The notes under the pieces are model-generated. The model ran no database searches, was not told the origin of the DNA, and saw only the letters and a program-made list of their open reading frames with translations. This document shows, piece after piece, positions 54,607 through 62,825 of a DNA stretch of 64,000 bases (positions are counted from its first letter, which is position 1; every line of letters starts with the position of its first letter). The stretch is from Bacillus sp. FJAT-50079 (GTDB taxonomy: Bacteria > Bacillota > Bacilli > Bacillales > Bacillaceae_C): assembly GCF_018343515.1 (NCBI RefSeq), contig NZ_JAGYPD010000006.1:1-64000 (forward strand), given 5' to 3'. The translations under genes and the position numbers were made by a program.

Positions 54607-54952
54607 CATACTAACCCAATTTGTACTCGAAGGTATGCAAGTTCATTCTAAAGTCGTGCAATTATTTATTAATGAAGTCGATAATACCTCATTAAATGTG
54701 AATTCCCTTTTTCAAAAAAACGATGGATACTATGAAGCCGATAGAGCGAGGCAGATGAGCAATTGACTTGAAGTAAGCTTTAAAAACAAGGAAGTTAAAG
54801 TATGGTTTATTATTATGGTGGCTGTGATAATAGCTATGGGATTGATTATCCAATTTACTGAGTTTAAGTATCGAGGTTCTATTCTTTTACTAGCCTGGCT
54901 CTTTTTTATGTACGGCGTTATTTTCATTGGAGGGAACAGAAAAAGAATTTAA
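54596..54952 (+). pseudogene. Small membrane-protein ORF interrupted by one in-frame TGA
   Basis: From GTG 54596 the frame reads 56 codons (FVLEGMQVHSKVVQLFINEVD, FQKNDGYYEADRARQMSN), meets TGA at 54764-54766, and continues in the same frame for 61 more codons to TAA 54952. The second part has two membrane helices (WFIIMVAVIIAMGLIIQF and ILLLAWLFFMYGVIFIGG) and ends in GNRKRI. A soluble N-terminus plus two helices in one uninterrupted frame suggests a gene with a nonsense mutation. I do not recognise the family. The GTG overlaps a possible spo0A terminator, so the start is uncertain; ATG 54638 is the next choice. Confidence 0.5.
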
Positions 54953-55089
54953 CTATTTTTCAAAACAATGCATGTATCTATCCTTCTGTTTTATCTGAAG
55001 ACTAATGATGAGCATGGTGTCTTTTTTATTCACATTTACCGTTTTGTCACGGTATGATGAGAGTATACACTATGCTAGGTGGTGATTGC

Positions 55090-55839
55090 ATGACACTGAT
55101 TATTGCTCATCGTGGCTCTGCTGGAACGCATCCGGAAAACACAATGGACGCTTTTATTGCAGCGGAAAAGTATGGAGCAGATGGAATTGAATTGGATGTT
55201 CAACTAAGCTTGGATGGAGAAGTCGTTGTCATTCACGATACGACGCTCGATCGAACGACAAATGGAACAGGAAAAGTGAAAGATTTTACATTAGCTGAAT
55301 TAAAACAACTAAAGGCAAATTGTCATTATAAGCATTTTTTTAAACGAGCTTCACGAATCCCAACATTAAGGGAAGTATTTGAATGGATGAAATGTAATAA
55401 GTTGAGCTGTAATATTGAATTGAAAAACAATGATATTCCATATGAAGGGCTCGAGGAAAAGGTGATCGGGCTTATTAAAGAATTCGGGTTAGAAAAGCGA
55501 ATCGTCATTTCGTCATTTAATCATCAATCCCTTCTCCGAATTAAGCGGATAGCTCCAACAATTGAAACAGCTCCGCTATACAAAAGAAAAATAACGAAAC
55601 CATGGGAGTATGCTTGGTCATTACAATGTAGCGGTATCCATCCAAAGCTTGTTTCCATCTCATTATCGGATATTCAAGCGGCGATGGAAGCTGGTGTAGC
55701 AGTTAGGCCCTATACGATCAACAGTATACGTGATATGAAAAAACTGCTAGCGATTGGCTGTACAGCAATCATCACTGACTACCCAAAAAAGGCGAAGAAG
55801 CTCCAAAAAGAATGGCTCAACAAATGTGGAATTGCCTAA
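55090..55839 (+). CDS. yqiK: Glycerophosphodiester phosphodiesterase
   Basis: The 249-residue TIM-barrel enzyme hydrolyses glycerophosphodiesters to glycerol-3-phosphate and an alcohol. It shows IIAHRGSAGTHPENTMDAF (catalytic His and Arg, metal Glu), GIELDVQLSLDGEVVVIHD and LDRTTNGTG. No signal peptide is present, so it is cytoplasmic. ATG 55090 has TAGGTGGTG upstream; the frame from 55054 has none. Place after spo0A corresponds to B. subtilis yqiK. Confidence 0.92.
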   Translation: MTLIIAHRGSAGTHPENTMDAFIAAEKYGADGIELDVQLSLDGEVVVIHDTTLDRTTNGTGKVKDFTLAELKQLKANCHYKHFFKRASRIPTLREVFEWMKCNKLSCNIELKNNDIPYEGLEEKVIGLIKEFGLEKRIVISSFNHQSLLRIKRIAPTIETAPLYKRKITKPWEYAWSLQCSGIHPKLVSISLSDIQAAMEAGVAVRPYTINSIRDMKKLLAIGCTAIITDYPKKAKKLQKEWLNKCGIA

Positions 55840-55877
55840 AAAAGAGCGTTGGGACATTTTCCCAAACGCTCTTTTTA
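55838..55877 (+). terminator. yqiK terminator
   Basis: The stem AAAGAGCGTTGGG / CCCAAACGCTCTTT, with one mismatch, ends in a T run, right at the stop of the phosphodiesterase gene. Confidence 0.88.
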
Positions 55878-55920
55878 AAAGAAAGTATAAATTTTTGTTG
55901 TTTTCAAGAAGTAGCATATT

Positions 55921-56068
55921 CTTGTCTAGCTCCAGTCGCCCAGCGACTAACACTTTCTACGTTAAGGATCGTCGACTAAGGTCGCTACGTCCTGTGGTAA
56001 CGTCGACGCACCAACATCTTGATGGCGCAGTTTGTACGTTGCTAAACGGGCGCTTGCGCTTTTCTTAT
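55921..56068. repeat. Dispersed intergenic repeat, family B, full copy
   Basis: The block runs from CTTGTCTAGCTCCAGTCGCCC to GGGCGCTTGCGCTTTTCTTA. It contains GTCGACTAAGGTCGCTACGTCCTG and GTCGACGCACC, a partly inverted interior. I recognise this as a recurrent intergenic element of Bacillaceae genomes; the ends TAGCTCCAG and CGCTTGCGCTTTTCTTA are the hallmarks. It lies between yqiK and the end of yqzF. Degenerate tails occur at 45064-45087 and 62696-62752. Confidence 0.75.
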
Positions 56069-56077
56069 GTATATACT

Positions 56078-56314
56078 CTACTGTTTTTTAAACCGCTTTT
56101 GAACCTTATTACGCTTACGATCACGATGTAAAATAAAACCAGCAATAAAACCAAGTCCGATAATGAAAAACAATAATCCTGCAAAAAATTGCAACCATAA
56201 ATAAGGGAACGGGCTTAAAAGTATTCCAAACAACATATCCCTCATCAATTTAATGCCATATCCTGCTAGAATTCCGGGGATTAATAATATTATAAGTGCA
56301 ATTAGCCTTACCAT
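56078..56314 (-). CDS. yqzF: YqzF, DUF2627 membrane protein
   Basis: The 78-residue product has two or three membrane helices (LIALIILLIPGILAGYGIKLM, LWLQFFAGLLFFIIGLGFIAGFI) and a basic C-terminal tail (HRDRKRNKVQKRFKKQ), the DUF2627 pattern. ATG 56314 is preceded by GAAGGAG at six bases. Length equals B. subtilis YqzF. Function is unknown. Confidence 0.85.
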   Translation of the reverse strand: MVRLIALIILLIPGILAGYGIKLMRDMLFGILLSPFPYLWLQFFAGLLFFIIGLGFIAGFILHRDRKRNKVQKRFKKQ

Positions 56315-56345
56315 TTCATTCTCCTTCATTCATTCCATCTTAATA

Positions 56346-56532
56346 GAGGATGTTCAAAAAGTTCGGTAAAAATGACACTTCGAATGTCTTCATTACGAGG
56401 GGGAACCTCCGTTAAAACCGCCCACGTCCTGTGGGCAACACGGAAATTAGTACATCCTGTACAAGTCTGCTGCTCAAAGCTGCGCCGCCTCGACTTCTTG
56501 GTCCTTTTTCTCCTCTTTTTTGAACCCGCACT
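56346..56532. repeat. Dispersed intergenic repeat, family C
   Basis: About 187 bases from GAGGATGTTCAAAAAGTTCGG to CTCCTCTTTTTTGAACCCGCAC, with inverted ends (GTTCAAAAA / TTTTTGAAC). It shares TAGTACATCCTGTACAAG and CTGCGCCGCCTCGACTTC with the 50126-50300 copy. It fills the gap between yqzF and the bcd promoter. Confidence 0.72.
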
Positions 56533-56628
56533 TATAGAAAAAAAGTAATATTTTCATTTTGCCTATCTACTTGATGGAAAATTACATACTTTTTAGTACT
56601 TAAAAAAATCATATACCAACGGAATCAT

Positions 56629-56657
56629 TTGTCAAGAAACCGGCTTTTCGTTACAAT
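56629..56657 (+). promoter_or_regulatory. Sigma-A promoter of bcd
   Basis: TTGTCA (56629-56634), exactly 17 bases, then TACAAT (56652-56657). It lies about 80 bases before the bcd ATG. I see no sigma-54 type -24/-12 element, which B. subtilis uses with BkdR for this cluster. Confidence 0.7.
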
Positions 56658-56739
56658 GTAATGGTATGGAAAATCCGATAAAAATCGAATTGAGAAGTTT
56701 GTTAATAAACAGCGAAAGAGTAAAGGCGGAGGAATAAAG

Positions 56740-57837
56740 ATGAAAATTTTTGATTATATGGAAAGTTACGACTATGAACAGCTCGTATTTTGTCAAGATG
56801 AACAATCAGGTTTAAAAGCGATTATTGCGATTCATGATACAACGTTAGGTCCTGCACTTGGTGGTACAAGAATGTGGACATATGCGAGCGAAGATGCTGC
56901 AATTGAGGATGCACTGCGACTTGCTAGAGGGATGACCTATAAAAATGCTGCGGCTGGCTTAAATCTTGGCGGCGGAAAAACGGTTATTATTGGCGATCCG
57001 AAAAAAGATAAGAGTGAGGCATTGTTCCGTGCCTTCGGTCGTTTTGTGCAAGGTTTGAATGGCAGATACATAACAGCGGAAGATGTAGGAACAACGGTAG
57101 CCGATATGGATATTATTCATGAAGAGACAAGCTTTGTAACGGGTATATCACAGGCGTTTGGCTCATCAGGAAATCCTGCTCCTGTAACGGCGTATGGCTG
57201 CTACGTCGGGATGAAAGCGGCAGCGAAGGAAGCGTTTGGAACGGATTCACTCGAAGGAAGAACGATTGCGCTTCAAGGTGTAGGAAATGTTGCATTTGAG
57301 CTTTCACGCTACTTACATGAAGAAGGGGCACAGCTGATTGTAACAGATATTAATAAAGATTCTGTTCAGCGCGCCGTTGAAGCTTTTGGAGCAAAAGCAG
57401 TTGATCCTGCTGACATTTACAATGTTGAAGCGGATATTTTTTCTCCATGTGCGCTTGGAGCCGTAATTAATGACGAAACGATCCCGCAGTTAAAAGTAAA
57501 AGTGATTGCTGGTTCTGCGAATAATCAATTGAAAGAAGCTCGCCATGGAGATCAAATTCATGAGCTTGGCATTGTGTATGCACCTGATTATGTAATCAAT
57601 GCGGGTGGTGTTATTAATGTTGCAGATGAATTAAATGGTTATAATAAAGAACGTGCCTTGAAAAAAGTAGAGGGCATTTATCATAATGTCGCGAAAGTAA
57701 TTGAAATTTCTAAGCGTGATCGCATTCCTACATACTTGGCCGCGGACAGAATGGCGGAGGAAAGAATTGCAACGGTCCGAAATGCGAGAAATTCATTTTT
57801 GCTTAATAGTAAACATGTGCTAAATAATAGAATATAA
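56740..57837 (+). CDS. bcd: Leucine (branched-chain amino acid) dehydrogenase
   Basis: The 365-residue NAD-dependent enzyme deaminates leucine, valine and isoleucine to 2-oxo acids. The catalytic Lys80 is in [27 protein letters not shown] is present, and the Rossmann motif is [11 protein letters not shown]. The substrate segment [11 protein letters not shown] is intact. GGCGGAGGAATAA precedes the ATG. It heads the branched-chain degradation cluster. Confidence 0.95.
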   Translation: MKIFDYMESYDYEQLVFCQDEQSGLKAIIAIHDTTLGPALGGTRMWTYASEDAAIEDALRLARGMTYKNAAAGLNLGGGKTVIIGDPKKDKSEALFRAFGRFVQGLNGRYITAEDVGTTVADMDIIHEETSFVTGISQAFGSSGNPAPVTAYGCYVGMKAAAKEAFGTDSLEGRTIALQGVGNVAFELSRYLHEEGAQLIVTDINKDSVQRAVEAFGAKAVDPADIYNVEADIFSPCALGAVINDETIPQLKVKVIAGSANNQLKEARHGDQIHELGIVYAPDYVINAGGVINVADELNGYNKERALKKVEGIYHNVAKVIEISKRDRIPTYLAADRMAEERIATVRNARNSFLLNSKHVLNNRI

Positions 57838-57850
57838 TGTGATAGGTTGA

Positions 57851-57870
57851 AGCGCCTAAGGGCGCTTTTC
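57851..57870 (+). terminator. Short hairpin between bcd and lpdV
   Basis: AGCGCC-TAA-GGGCGCT followed by TTTTC, 13 bases after bcd. It is small and could attenuate rather than stop transcription into lpdV. Confidence 0.5.
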
Positions 57871-57897
57871 CGTCTAAAAGCAAAAGGAGGGAATCAC

Positions 57898-59322
57898 TTG
57901 TCACAAGAATATGATGTCGTCATTCTTGGCGGAGGAACAGGTGGATACGTTGCAGCCATCCGCGCCTCTCAGCTTGGATTGAAAACAGCGATTGTTGAAA
58001 AAGATAAGCTTGGAGGAACTTGTTTACATAAAGGATGCATTCCTAGTAAAGCGTTGTTAAGAAGCGCGGAAGTGTATCATACGGTAAAACGAAGTGAAGA
58101 ATTTGGTGTTTTCACATCAGATGTCACTTTGCAATTTGACCAGGTGCAAAAAAGGAAAAACAATGTAGTAGAGCAGCTCCATAAAGGGGTAAATTATTTA
58201 ATAAAACGTGGGAAAATTGATGTTTACCATGGGATTGGGCGAATTCTAGGTCCATCTATTTTTTCTCCTATTCCCGGAACGATTTCGGTGGAAATGGGGA
58301 ATGGCGATGAGAATGAAATGCTCATTTCTAAAAATGTCATCATTGCAACCGGATCGCGACCACGTAGTTTACCTGGTCTAACCATTGATGGCTCAATTGT
58401 CATCACATCGGACGAGGCATTAGAAATGAAAGAATTACCAAAATCGATACTTATTATCGGTGGCGGAGTGATTGGAATCGAATGGGCATCGATGTTGTCA
58501 GACTTTGGCGTTGCTGTTACAGTTATTGAATATGCCGATCGGATTGTTCCGACAGAAGATCGTGAGATTGCCCAGGAGCTGCAAACTCATTTGCAAAAAA
58601 AGGGGATTACGATCGTTACACAAGCGAAGGTATTGTCTGAAACGATTGCCACTGAAAATGGGATGGCTATGATATCCGCAGAGGTCAATGGTGAACAGAA
58701 GCAATTTTCCGCGGAGAAAATATTAGTGTCAGTCGGCAGGAAAGGAAATACGGAGAATATTGGTTTGCAAAATACCGATATTCACGTTGAAAATGGCTAC
58801 ATTCAGGTGAATAATTTTTATCAAACGAAAGAATCACATATTTATGCGATCGGGGATGTAATTGGTGGATTACAGCTTGCCCATGTTGCATCACATGAAG
58901 GAATAAAAGCAGTCGAGCATATAGCTGGGAATAAGCCTGAGCCGTTACAATACGAAACAATCGCCAAATGTATTTACAGTAATCCAGAAGCAGCGAGTGT
59001 TGGATTAACCGAGCAGGAAGCGAAGGAAAAAGGGTATGAGATAAAGGTTGGAAAATTTCCATTTTCAGCGAATGGAAAAGCACTTGTATTTGGTGACTCT
59101 TCTGGTTTTGTGAAAATTGTCGCAGATGTAAAAACGAATGACATTTTAGGTATTCATATGATCGGCCCACATGTAACGGATATGATATCTGAAGCAGGAC
59201 TTGCAAAAGTATTAGACGCTACCCCGTGGGAAGTGGCGAATGTTATTCATCCGCACCCCACATTAAGCGAAGTGATTGGGGAAGCAGCGCTTGCTGTTGA
59301 CGGAATGGCCATCCACTCATAG
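57898..59322 (+). CDS. lpdV: Dihydrolipoamide dehydrogenase (E3) of branched-chain 2-oxoacid dehydrogenase
   Basis: The 474-residue flavoenzyme reoxidises the lipoyl group of BkdB. FAD motif DVVILGGGTGGYVAA, redox disulfide GGTCLHKGCIPSK, NAD motif ILIIGGGVIGIEWASML, second FAD motif HIYAIGDVIGG and the active-site HPHPTLSE are all present. TTG 57898 gives MSQEYDVVILGGG, with AAAGGAGGG upstream. In B. subtilis buk lies between bcd and lpdV; here only 60 bases separate them. Confidence 0.96.
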   Translation: MSQEYDVVILGGGTGGYVAAIRASQLGLKTAIVEKDKLGGTCLHKGCIPSKALLRSAEVYHTVKRSEEFGVFTSDVTLQFDQVQKRKNNVVEQLHKGVNYLIKRGKIDVYHGIGRILGPSIFSPIPGTISVEMGNGDENEMLISKNVIIATGSRPRSLPGLTIDGSIVITSDEALEMKELPKSILIIGGGVIGIEWASMLSDFGVAVTVIEYADRIVPTEDREIAQELQTHLQKKGITIVTQAKVLSETIATENGMAMISAEVNGEQKQFSAEKILVSVGRKGNTENIGLQNTDIHVENGYIQVNNFYQTKESHIYAIGDVIGGLQLAHVASHEGIKAVEHIAGNKPEPLQYETIAKCIYSNPEAASVGLTEQEAKEKGYEIKVGKFPFSANGKALVFGDSSGFVKIVADVKTNDILGIHMIGPHVTDMISEAGLAKVLDATPWEVANVIHPHPTLSEVIGEAALAVDGMAIHS

Positions 59323-59351
59323 ATCAAGCAAAAATTGGAGGAGGGATAATC

Positions 59352-60347
59352 ATGGCAGAAAATCGTCATTCTGAGCTAGGATTAAGTGATGAGCAAGTTG
59401 TTAATATGTATGAAATGATGCTACTTGCTCGTCGGATCGATGAAAGAATGTGGTTATTAAATCGAGCGGGGAAAATCCCGTTTGTCATTTCATGTCAAGG
59501 ACAGGAGGCGGCACAAATCGGTGCAGCTTTTGCACTTGATCGAAATAAAGATTATATTTTGCCTTATTATCGTGATTTAGGAGTTGTGCTAACATTTGGC
59601 ATGACAACGAAAGAGATTATGTTATCGGGATTTGCGAAAGCGGAAGATCCCAATTCCGGTGGACGACAAATGCCGGGACATTTTGGTCAAAAGAAAAATC
59701 GAATCGTAACTGGATCTTCACCCGTTACGACACAAGTTCCTCATGCAGTAGGAATTGCTTTGGCAGCAAGAATGGATAAAAGTGATCTTGTTTCTTTCGT
59801 TACTTTCGGTGAAGGTTCATCCAACCAAGGGGATTTTCACGAAGGACTGAACTATGCAGGTGTGCATAAATTGCCAGTCATCTTTATGTGTGAAAATAAC
59901 GAATATGCGATTTCTGTGCCGGTCGAAAAGCAGCTCGGCTGTGCAAAAGTATCGGATCGAGCAATTGGTTATGGAATGCCTGGAGTAACAGTTGATGGAA
60001 AAGATCCGCTCGAAGTGTACAAGGTTGTTAAAGAAGCGGTTGAACGCGGACGTCGTGGTGAAGGACCAACATTGATCGAAACGATGACGCATCGTCTCAC
60101 CGCCCATTCATCAGATGATGATGATCGCAGCTATCGCTCCGCGGAAGAACTAGAGTCGATGAAAAAAGAAGATCCGCTCCATTTATTTGAAAGCTATTTA
60201 ACTTCACTCGGTGTTTTAGACGAGTCTAAAATAAAGGGCATCAATGATCGGATTATGAAAGAAATTAACGAAGCGACCGATTACGCGGAAGCAGCTCCAT
60301 ATCCAGTAGCAGAGGATGCATTAAAGCATGTATATGCAGCAGAGTAA
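59352..60347 (+). CDS. bkdAA: Branched-chain 2-oxoacid dehydrogenase E1 alpha
   Basis: The 331-residue thiamine diphosphate subunit has the motif FGEGSSNQGDFHEGLNYAG followed by CENNEYAIS, substrate segment GGRQMPGHFG, and the phosphorylation-loop-like THRLTAHSSDDDDRSYR. It decarboxylates 2-oxo acids from Leu, Ile and Val. TTGGAGGAGGG precedes ATG 59352, 29 bases after lpdV. Confidence 0.95.
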   Translation: MAENRHSELGLSDEQVVNMYEMMLLARRIDERMWLLNRAGKIPFVISCQGQEAAQIGAAFALDRNKDYILPYYRDLGVVLTFGMTTKEIMLSGFAKAEDPNSGGRQMPGHFGQKKNRIVTGSSPVTTQVPHAVGIALAARMDKSDLVSFVTFGEGSSNQGDFHEGLNYAGVHKLPVIFMCENNEYAISVPVEKQLGCAKVSDRAIGYGMPGVTVDGKDPLEVYKVVKEAVERGRRGEGPTLIETMTHRLTAHSSDDDDRSYRSAEELESMKKEDPLHLFESYLTSLGVLDESKIKGINDRIMKEINEATDYAEAAPYPVAEDALKHVYAAE

Positions 60348-60362
60348 CGGGGGGATGAAGCA

Positions 60363-61346
60363 ATGGCAGTAAAGTCATATATCGAAGCTGTGACAATGGC
60401 GATTAGAGAAGAGATGGAGCGGGATGACAAAGTTTTCCTTCTTGGGGAAGATGTAGGTAAAAAAGGCGGCGTCTTTAAAGCAACTCAAGGTTTGTACGAT
60501 CAATTCGGAGAAGAAAGGGTGATCGATACACCGCTCGCTGAGTCTGCAATTGCAGGGGTAGGAATTGGTGCTGCTATGTATGGTTATCGCCCAATTGCCG
60601 AGATGCAGTTTGCAGATTTTATTATGCCTGCGGTTAATCAGATTATCTCGGAAGCGGCGCGAATTCGTTATCGCTCCAATAATGACTGGAGCTGTCCGAT
60701 TGTCATTAGAGCCCCATATGGGGGAGGGGTGAACGGTGGTCTTTACCACTCACAGTCCATTGAAGCAATTTTTGCCAATCAGCCAGGGTTAAAAATTGTC
60801 ATGCCATCGACACCGTATGATGTGAAAGGTCTTTTAAAAGCCGCCATTCGTGACGAGGATCCCGTTCTATTTTTGGAGCATAAACGGGCATACCGCTTAA
60901 TTAAAGGCGAAGTACCTGATGAAGATTACGTACTTCCGATCGGAAAGGCGGATGTGAAACGTCAAGGTGATGATATTACCGTTATCACATACGGACTTTG
61001 TGTTCATTTTGCCCTTCAAGCTGCTGAAAGATTAGCCGAAGATGGGATAGAGGCGCATATACTAGATTTAAGGACGGTCTACCCTATTGATCAAGCTGCG
61101 ATTATTGAAGCAGCTTCGAAAACAGGGAAAGTATTATTGTTAACGGAAGACAATAAGGAAGGAAGCATCATCGGTGAGGTTGCGGCAATTATCGCAGAGA
61201 ATTGTCTATTTGAATTGGACGCACCGATTATGCGACTTGCCGGACCAGATATCCCTGCAATGCCTTTCACACCGACGATGGAAAAATACTTTTTGATCAA
61301 TCCTGATAAGGTGGAGAAAGCGATGCGTGAGCTGGCTGAATTTTAA
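60363..61346 (+). CDS. bkdAB: Branched-chain 2-oxoacid dehydrogenase E1 beta
   Basis: The 327-residue subunit shows LLGEDVGKKGGVFKAT, DTPLAESAIAGVGIGAA, EMQFADFIMPAVNQI and the C-terminal LDLRTVYPID. It completes the TPP site with BkdAA. ACGGGGGGATGA precedes the ATG, which lies 15 bases after bkdAA. Confidence 0.95.
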   Translation: MAVKSYIEAVTMAIREEMERDDKVFLLGEDVGKKGGVFKATQGLYDQFGEERVIDTPLAESAIAGVGIGAAMYGYRPIAEMQFADFIMPAVNQIISEAARIRYRSNNDWSCPIVIRAPYGGGVNGGLYHSQSIEAIFANQPGLKIVMPSTPYDVKGLLKAAIRDEDPVLFLEHKRAYRLIKGEVPDEDYVLPIGKADVKRQGDDITVITYGLCVHFALQAAERLAEDGIEAHILDLRTVYPIDQAAIIEAASKTGKVLLLTEDNKEGSIIGEVAAIIAENCLFELDAPIMRLAGPDIPAMPFTPTMEKYFLINPDKVEKAMRELAEF

Positions 61347-61378
61347 CCTGGTGTTTGTTGAAAAAGGAGGTTTTTTGA

Positions 61379-62635
61379 TTGGCAATTGAGAAGATCACGA
61401 TGCCACAGCTCGGTGAAAGTGTCACCGAAGGAACGATCACAAACTGGCTCGTTAAGCCAGGTGATCAAGTAAATAAATATGACCCGATTGCGGAAGTGAT
61501 GACGGACAAAGTGAACGCCGAAATCCCATCATCTTTCACCGGTGTTATTCAACAACTGACTGCTGAAATAGGAGAGACACATGCCGTTGGTGAAACGATT
61601 TGTACAATTGAAACGGAGGATGCGGGAGCTCCAACTATTATACAAGAGGTAAAAACACCGGAAGCACCTACATTGCAGCCAAGTCAACAAGCAGGAAAAA
61701 ACCGCTTTTCGCCTGCCGTTTTGAAAATGTCACAAGAGCATGGCATTGATCTATCGAAAGTAACCGGAAGCGGCAAAGAAGGCCGGATTACGAGAAAAGA
61801 TTTACAAAAGTTGATTGATGCGGGTCAGACATCGAATATGCCTGTAGGATCAACAAACGAACAAGTAAGCTCGCCGCAACCTGTCATGGAAAATCAAGCG
61901 CCTAACAATCAAAGCCCTAAGCTTACCATGTCGGGCGATCTTGAAATTCCTGTTCACGGCATCCGAAAAGCAATTGCTTCTAAAATGGTGCAAAGCAAAC
62001 AGGAAATTCCTCATGCATGGACGATGATGGAGGTCGATGTTACAGATCTAGTCCAATATCGTGATTCGATTAAGACAGAGTTTATCCAACGAGAGGGATA
62101 CAATTTAACGTACTTTGCCTTTTTCGTTAAAGCCGTTGCCCAAGCATTAAAGGAATTTCCGATGATGAATTCAATGTGGGCTGGAGATAAAATCATACAA
62201 AAGAAAGATATTAATATTTCGATTGCGATTTCAACGGAAGATGCATTGTATGTTCCAGTCATTAAGCATGCCGATGAGAAATCGATCAAAGGAATTGCAA
62301 GAGAAATTACGGAATTAGCAACGAAGGTAAGAAATGGCTCCTTGACGACAGATGATATGCAAGGTGGTACTTTCACCGTCAATAACCCAGGCTCCTTCGG
62401 TTCCGTCCAATCGATGGGGATTATCAATTATCCGCAAGCAGCAATTTTGCAAGTAGAATCGATTGTGAAAAGACCGGTTGTTATGCATAATAGCATGATT
62501 GCGGTACGCGACATGTGCAATCTTTGTCTATCATTGGACCATCGTGTTTTAGATGGACTTGTCTGTGGTCGCTTCCTCCATCGAGTGAAGGAAATTCTTG
62601 AAAATGTTTCGAAGGAAACGACAGCGGTATATTAA
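61379..62635 (+). CDS. bkdB: Branched-chain 2-oxoacid dehydrogenase E2 (lipoamide acyltransferase)
   Basis: The 418-residue protein has an N-terminal lipoyl domain (Lys44 in EVMTDKVNAEIPS), a linker, the E3/E1-binding segment (RFSPAVLKMSQEHGIDLSKVTGSGKEGRITRKDL, about 102-135), a Pro/Gln-rich linker and the catalytic domain with the His and Asp of LDHRVLDGLV. It transfers the acyl group to CoA. TTG 61379 follows AAAAGGAGG at eight bases. A terminator follows. Confidence 0.96.
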   Translation: MAIEKITMPQLGESVTEGTITNWLVKPGDQVNKYDPIAEVMTDKVNAEIPSSFTGVIQQLTAEIGETHAVGETICTIETEDAGAPTIIQEVKTPEAPTLQPSQQAGKNRFSPAVLKMSQEHGIDLSKVTGSGKEGRITRKDLQKLIDAGQTSNMPVGSTNEQVSSPQPVMENQAPNNQSPKLTMSGDLEIPVHGIRKAIASKMVQSKQEIPHAWTMMEVDVTDLVQYRDSIKTEFIQREGYNLTYFAFFVKAVAQALKEFPMMNSMWAGDKIIQKKDINISIAISTEDALYVPVIKHADEKSIKGIAREITELATKVRNGSLTTDDMQGGTFTVNNPGSFGSVQSMGIINYPQAAILQVESIVKRPVVMHNSMIAVRDMCNLCLSLDHRVLDGLVCGRFLHRVKEILENVSKETTAVY

Positions 62636-62643
62636 TTGAAATG

Positions 62644-62677
62644 AAAAGCAGGTCAACAATGGCCTGCTTTTGTTTTT
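62644..62677 (+). terminator. bkd operon terminator
   Basis: The stem AAAAGCAGG / CCTGCTTTT is followed by GTTTTTC, nine bases after bkdB. Confidence 0.85.
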
Positions 62678-62695
62678 CGAAAGAGTCCTTCTTAA

Positions 62696-62752
62696 GTGAC
62701 TAGCTATACGGCTAAGCGAGGTTCCCACAATCCGTTTGCACTTTTCTTATTT
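62696..62752. repeat. Degenerate family B repeat
   Basis: TGACTAGCTATACGGCTAAG to CGTTTGCACTTTTCTTATT resembles the two ends of the 55921-56068 block (CTAGCTCCAG and GCTTGCGCTTTTCTTA) with the interior shortened. Confidence 0.45.
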
Positions 62753-62825
62753 TTGTTCCATTGCTTGGCAATCATAACTATATTAAAATATAAATATAGT
62801 CAATAGCGGAAGGAGTGTATCATTA

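Noticed and set aside
54764-54766. Selenocysteine at the TGA
   Set aside because: No SECIS-like hairpin is evident after the TGA and nothing in the ORF suggests a selenoprotein; a nonsense mutation is simpler.
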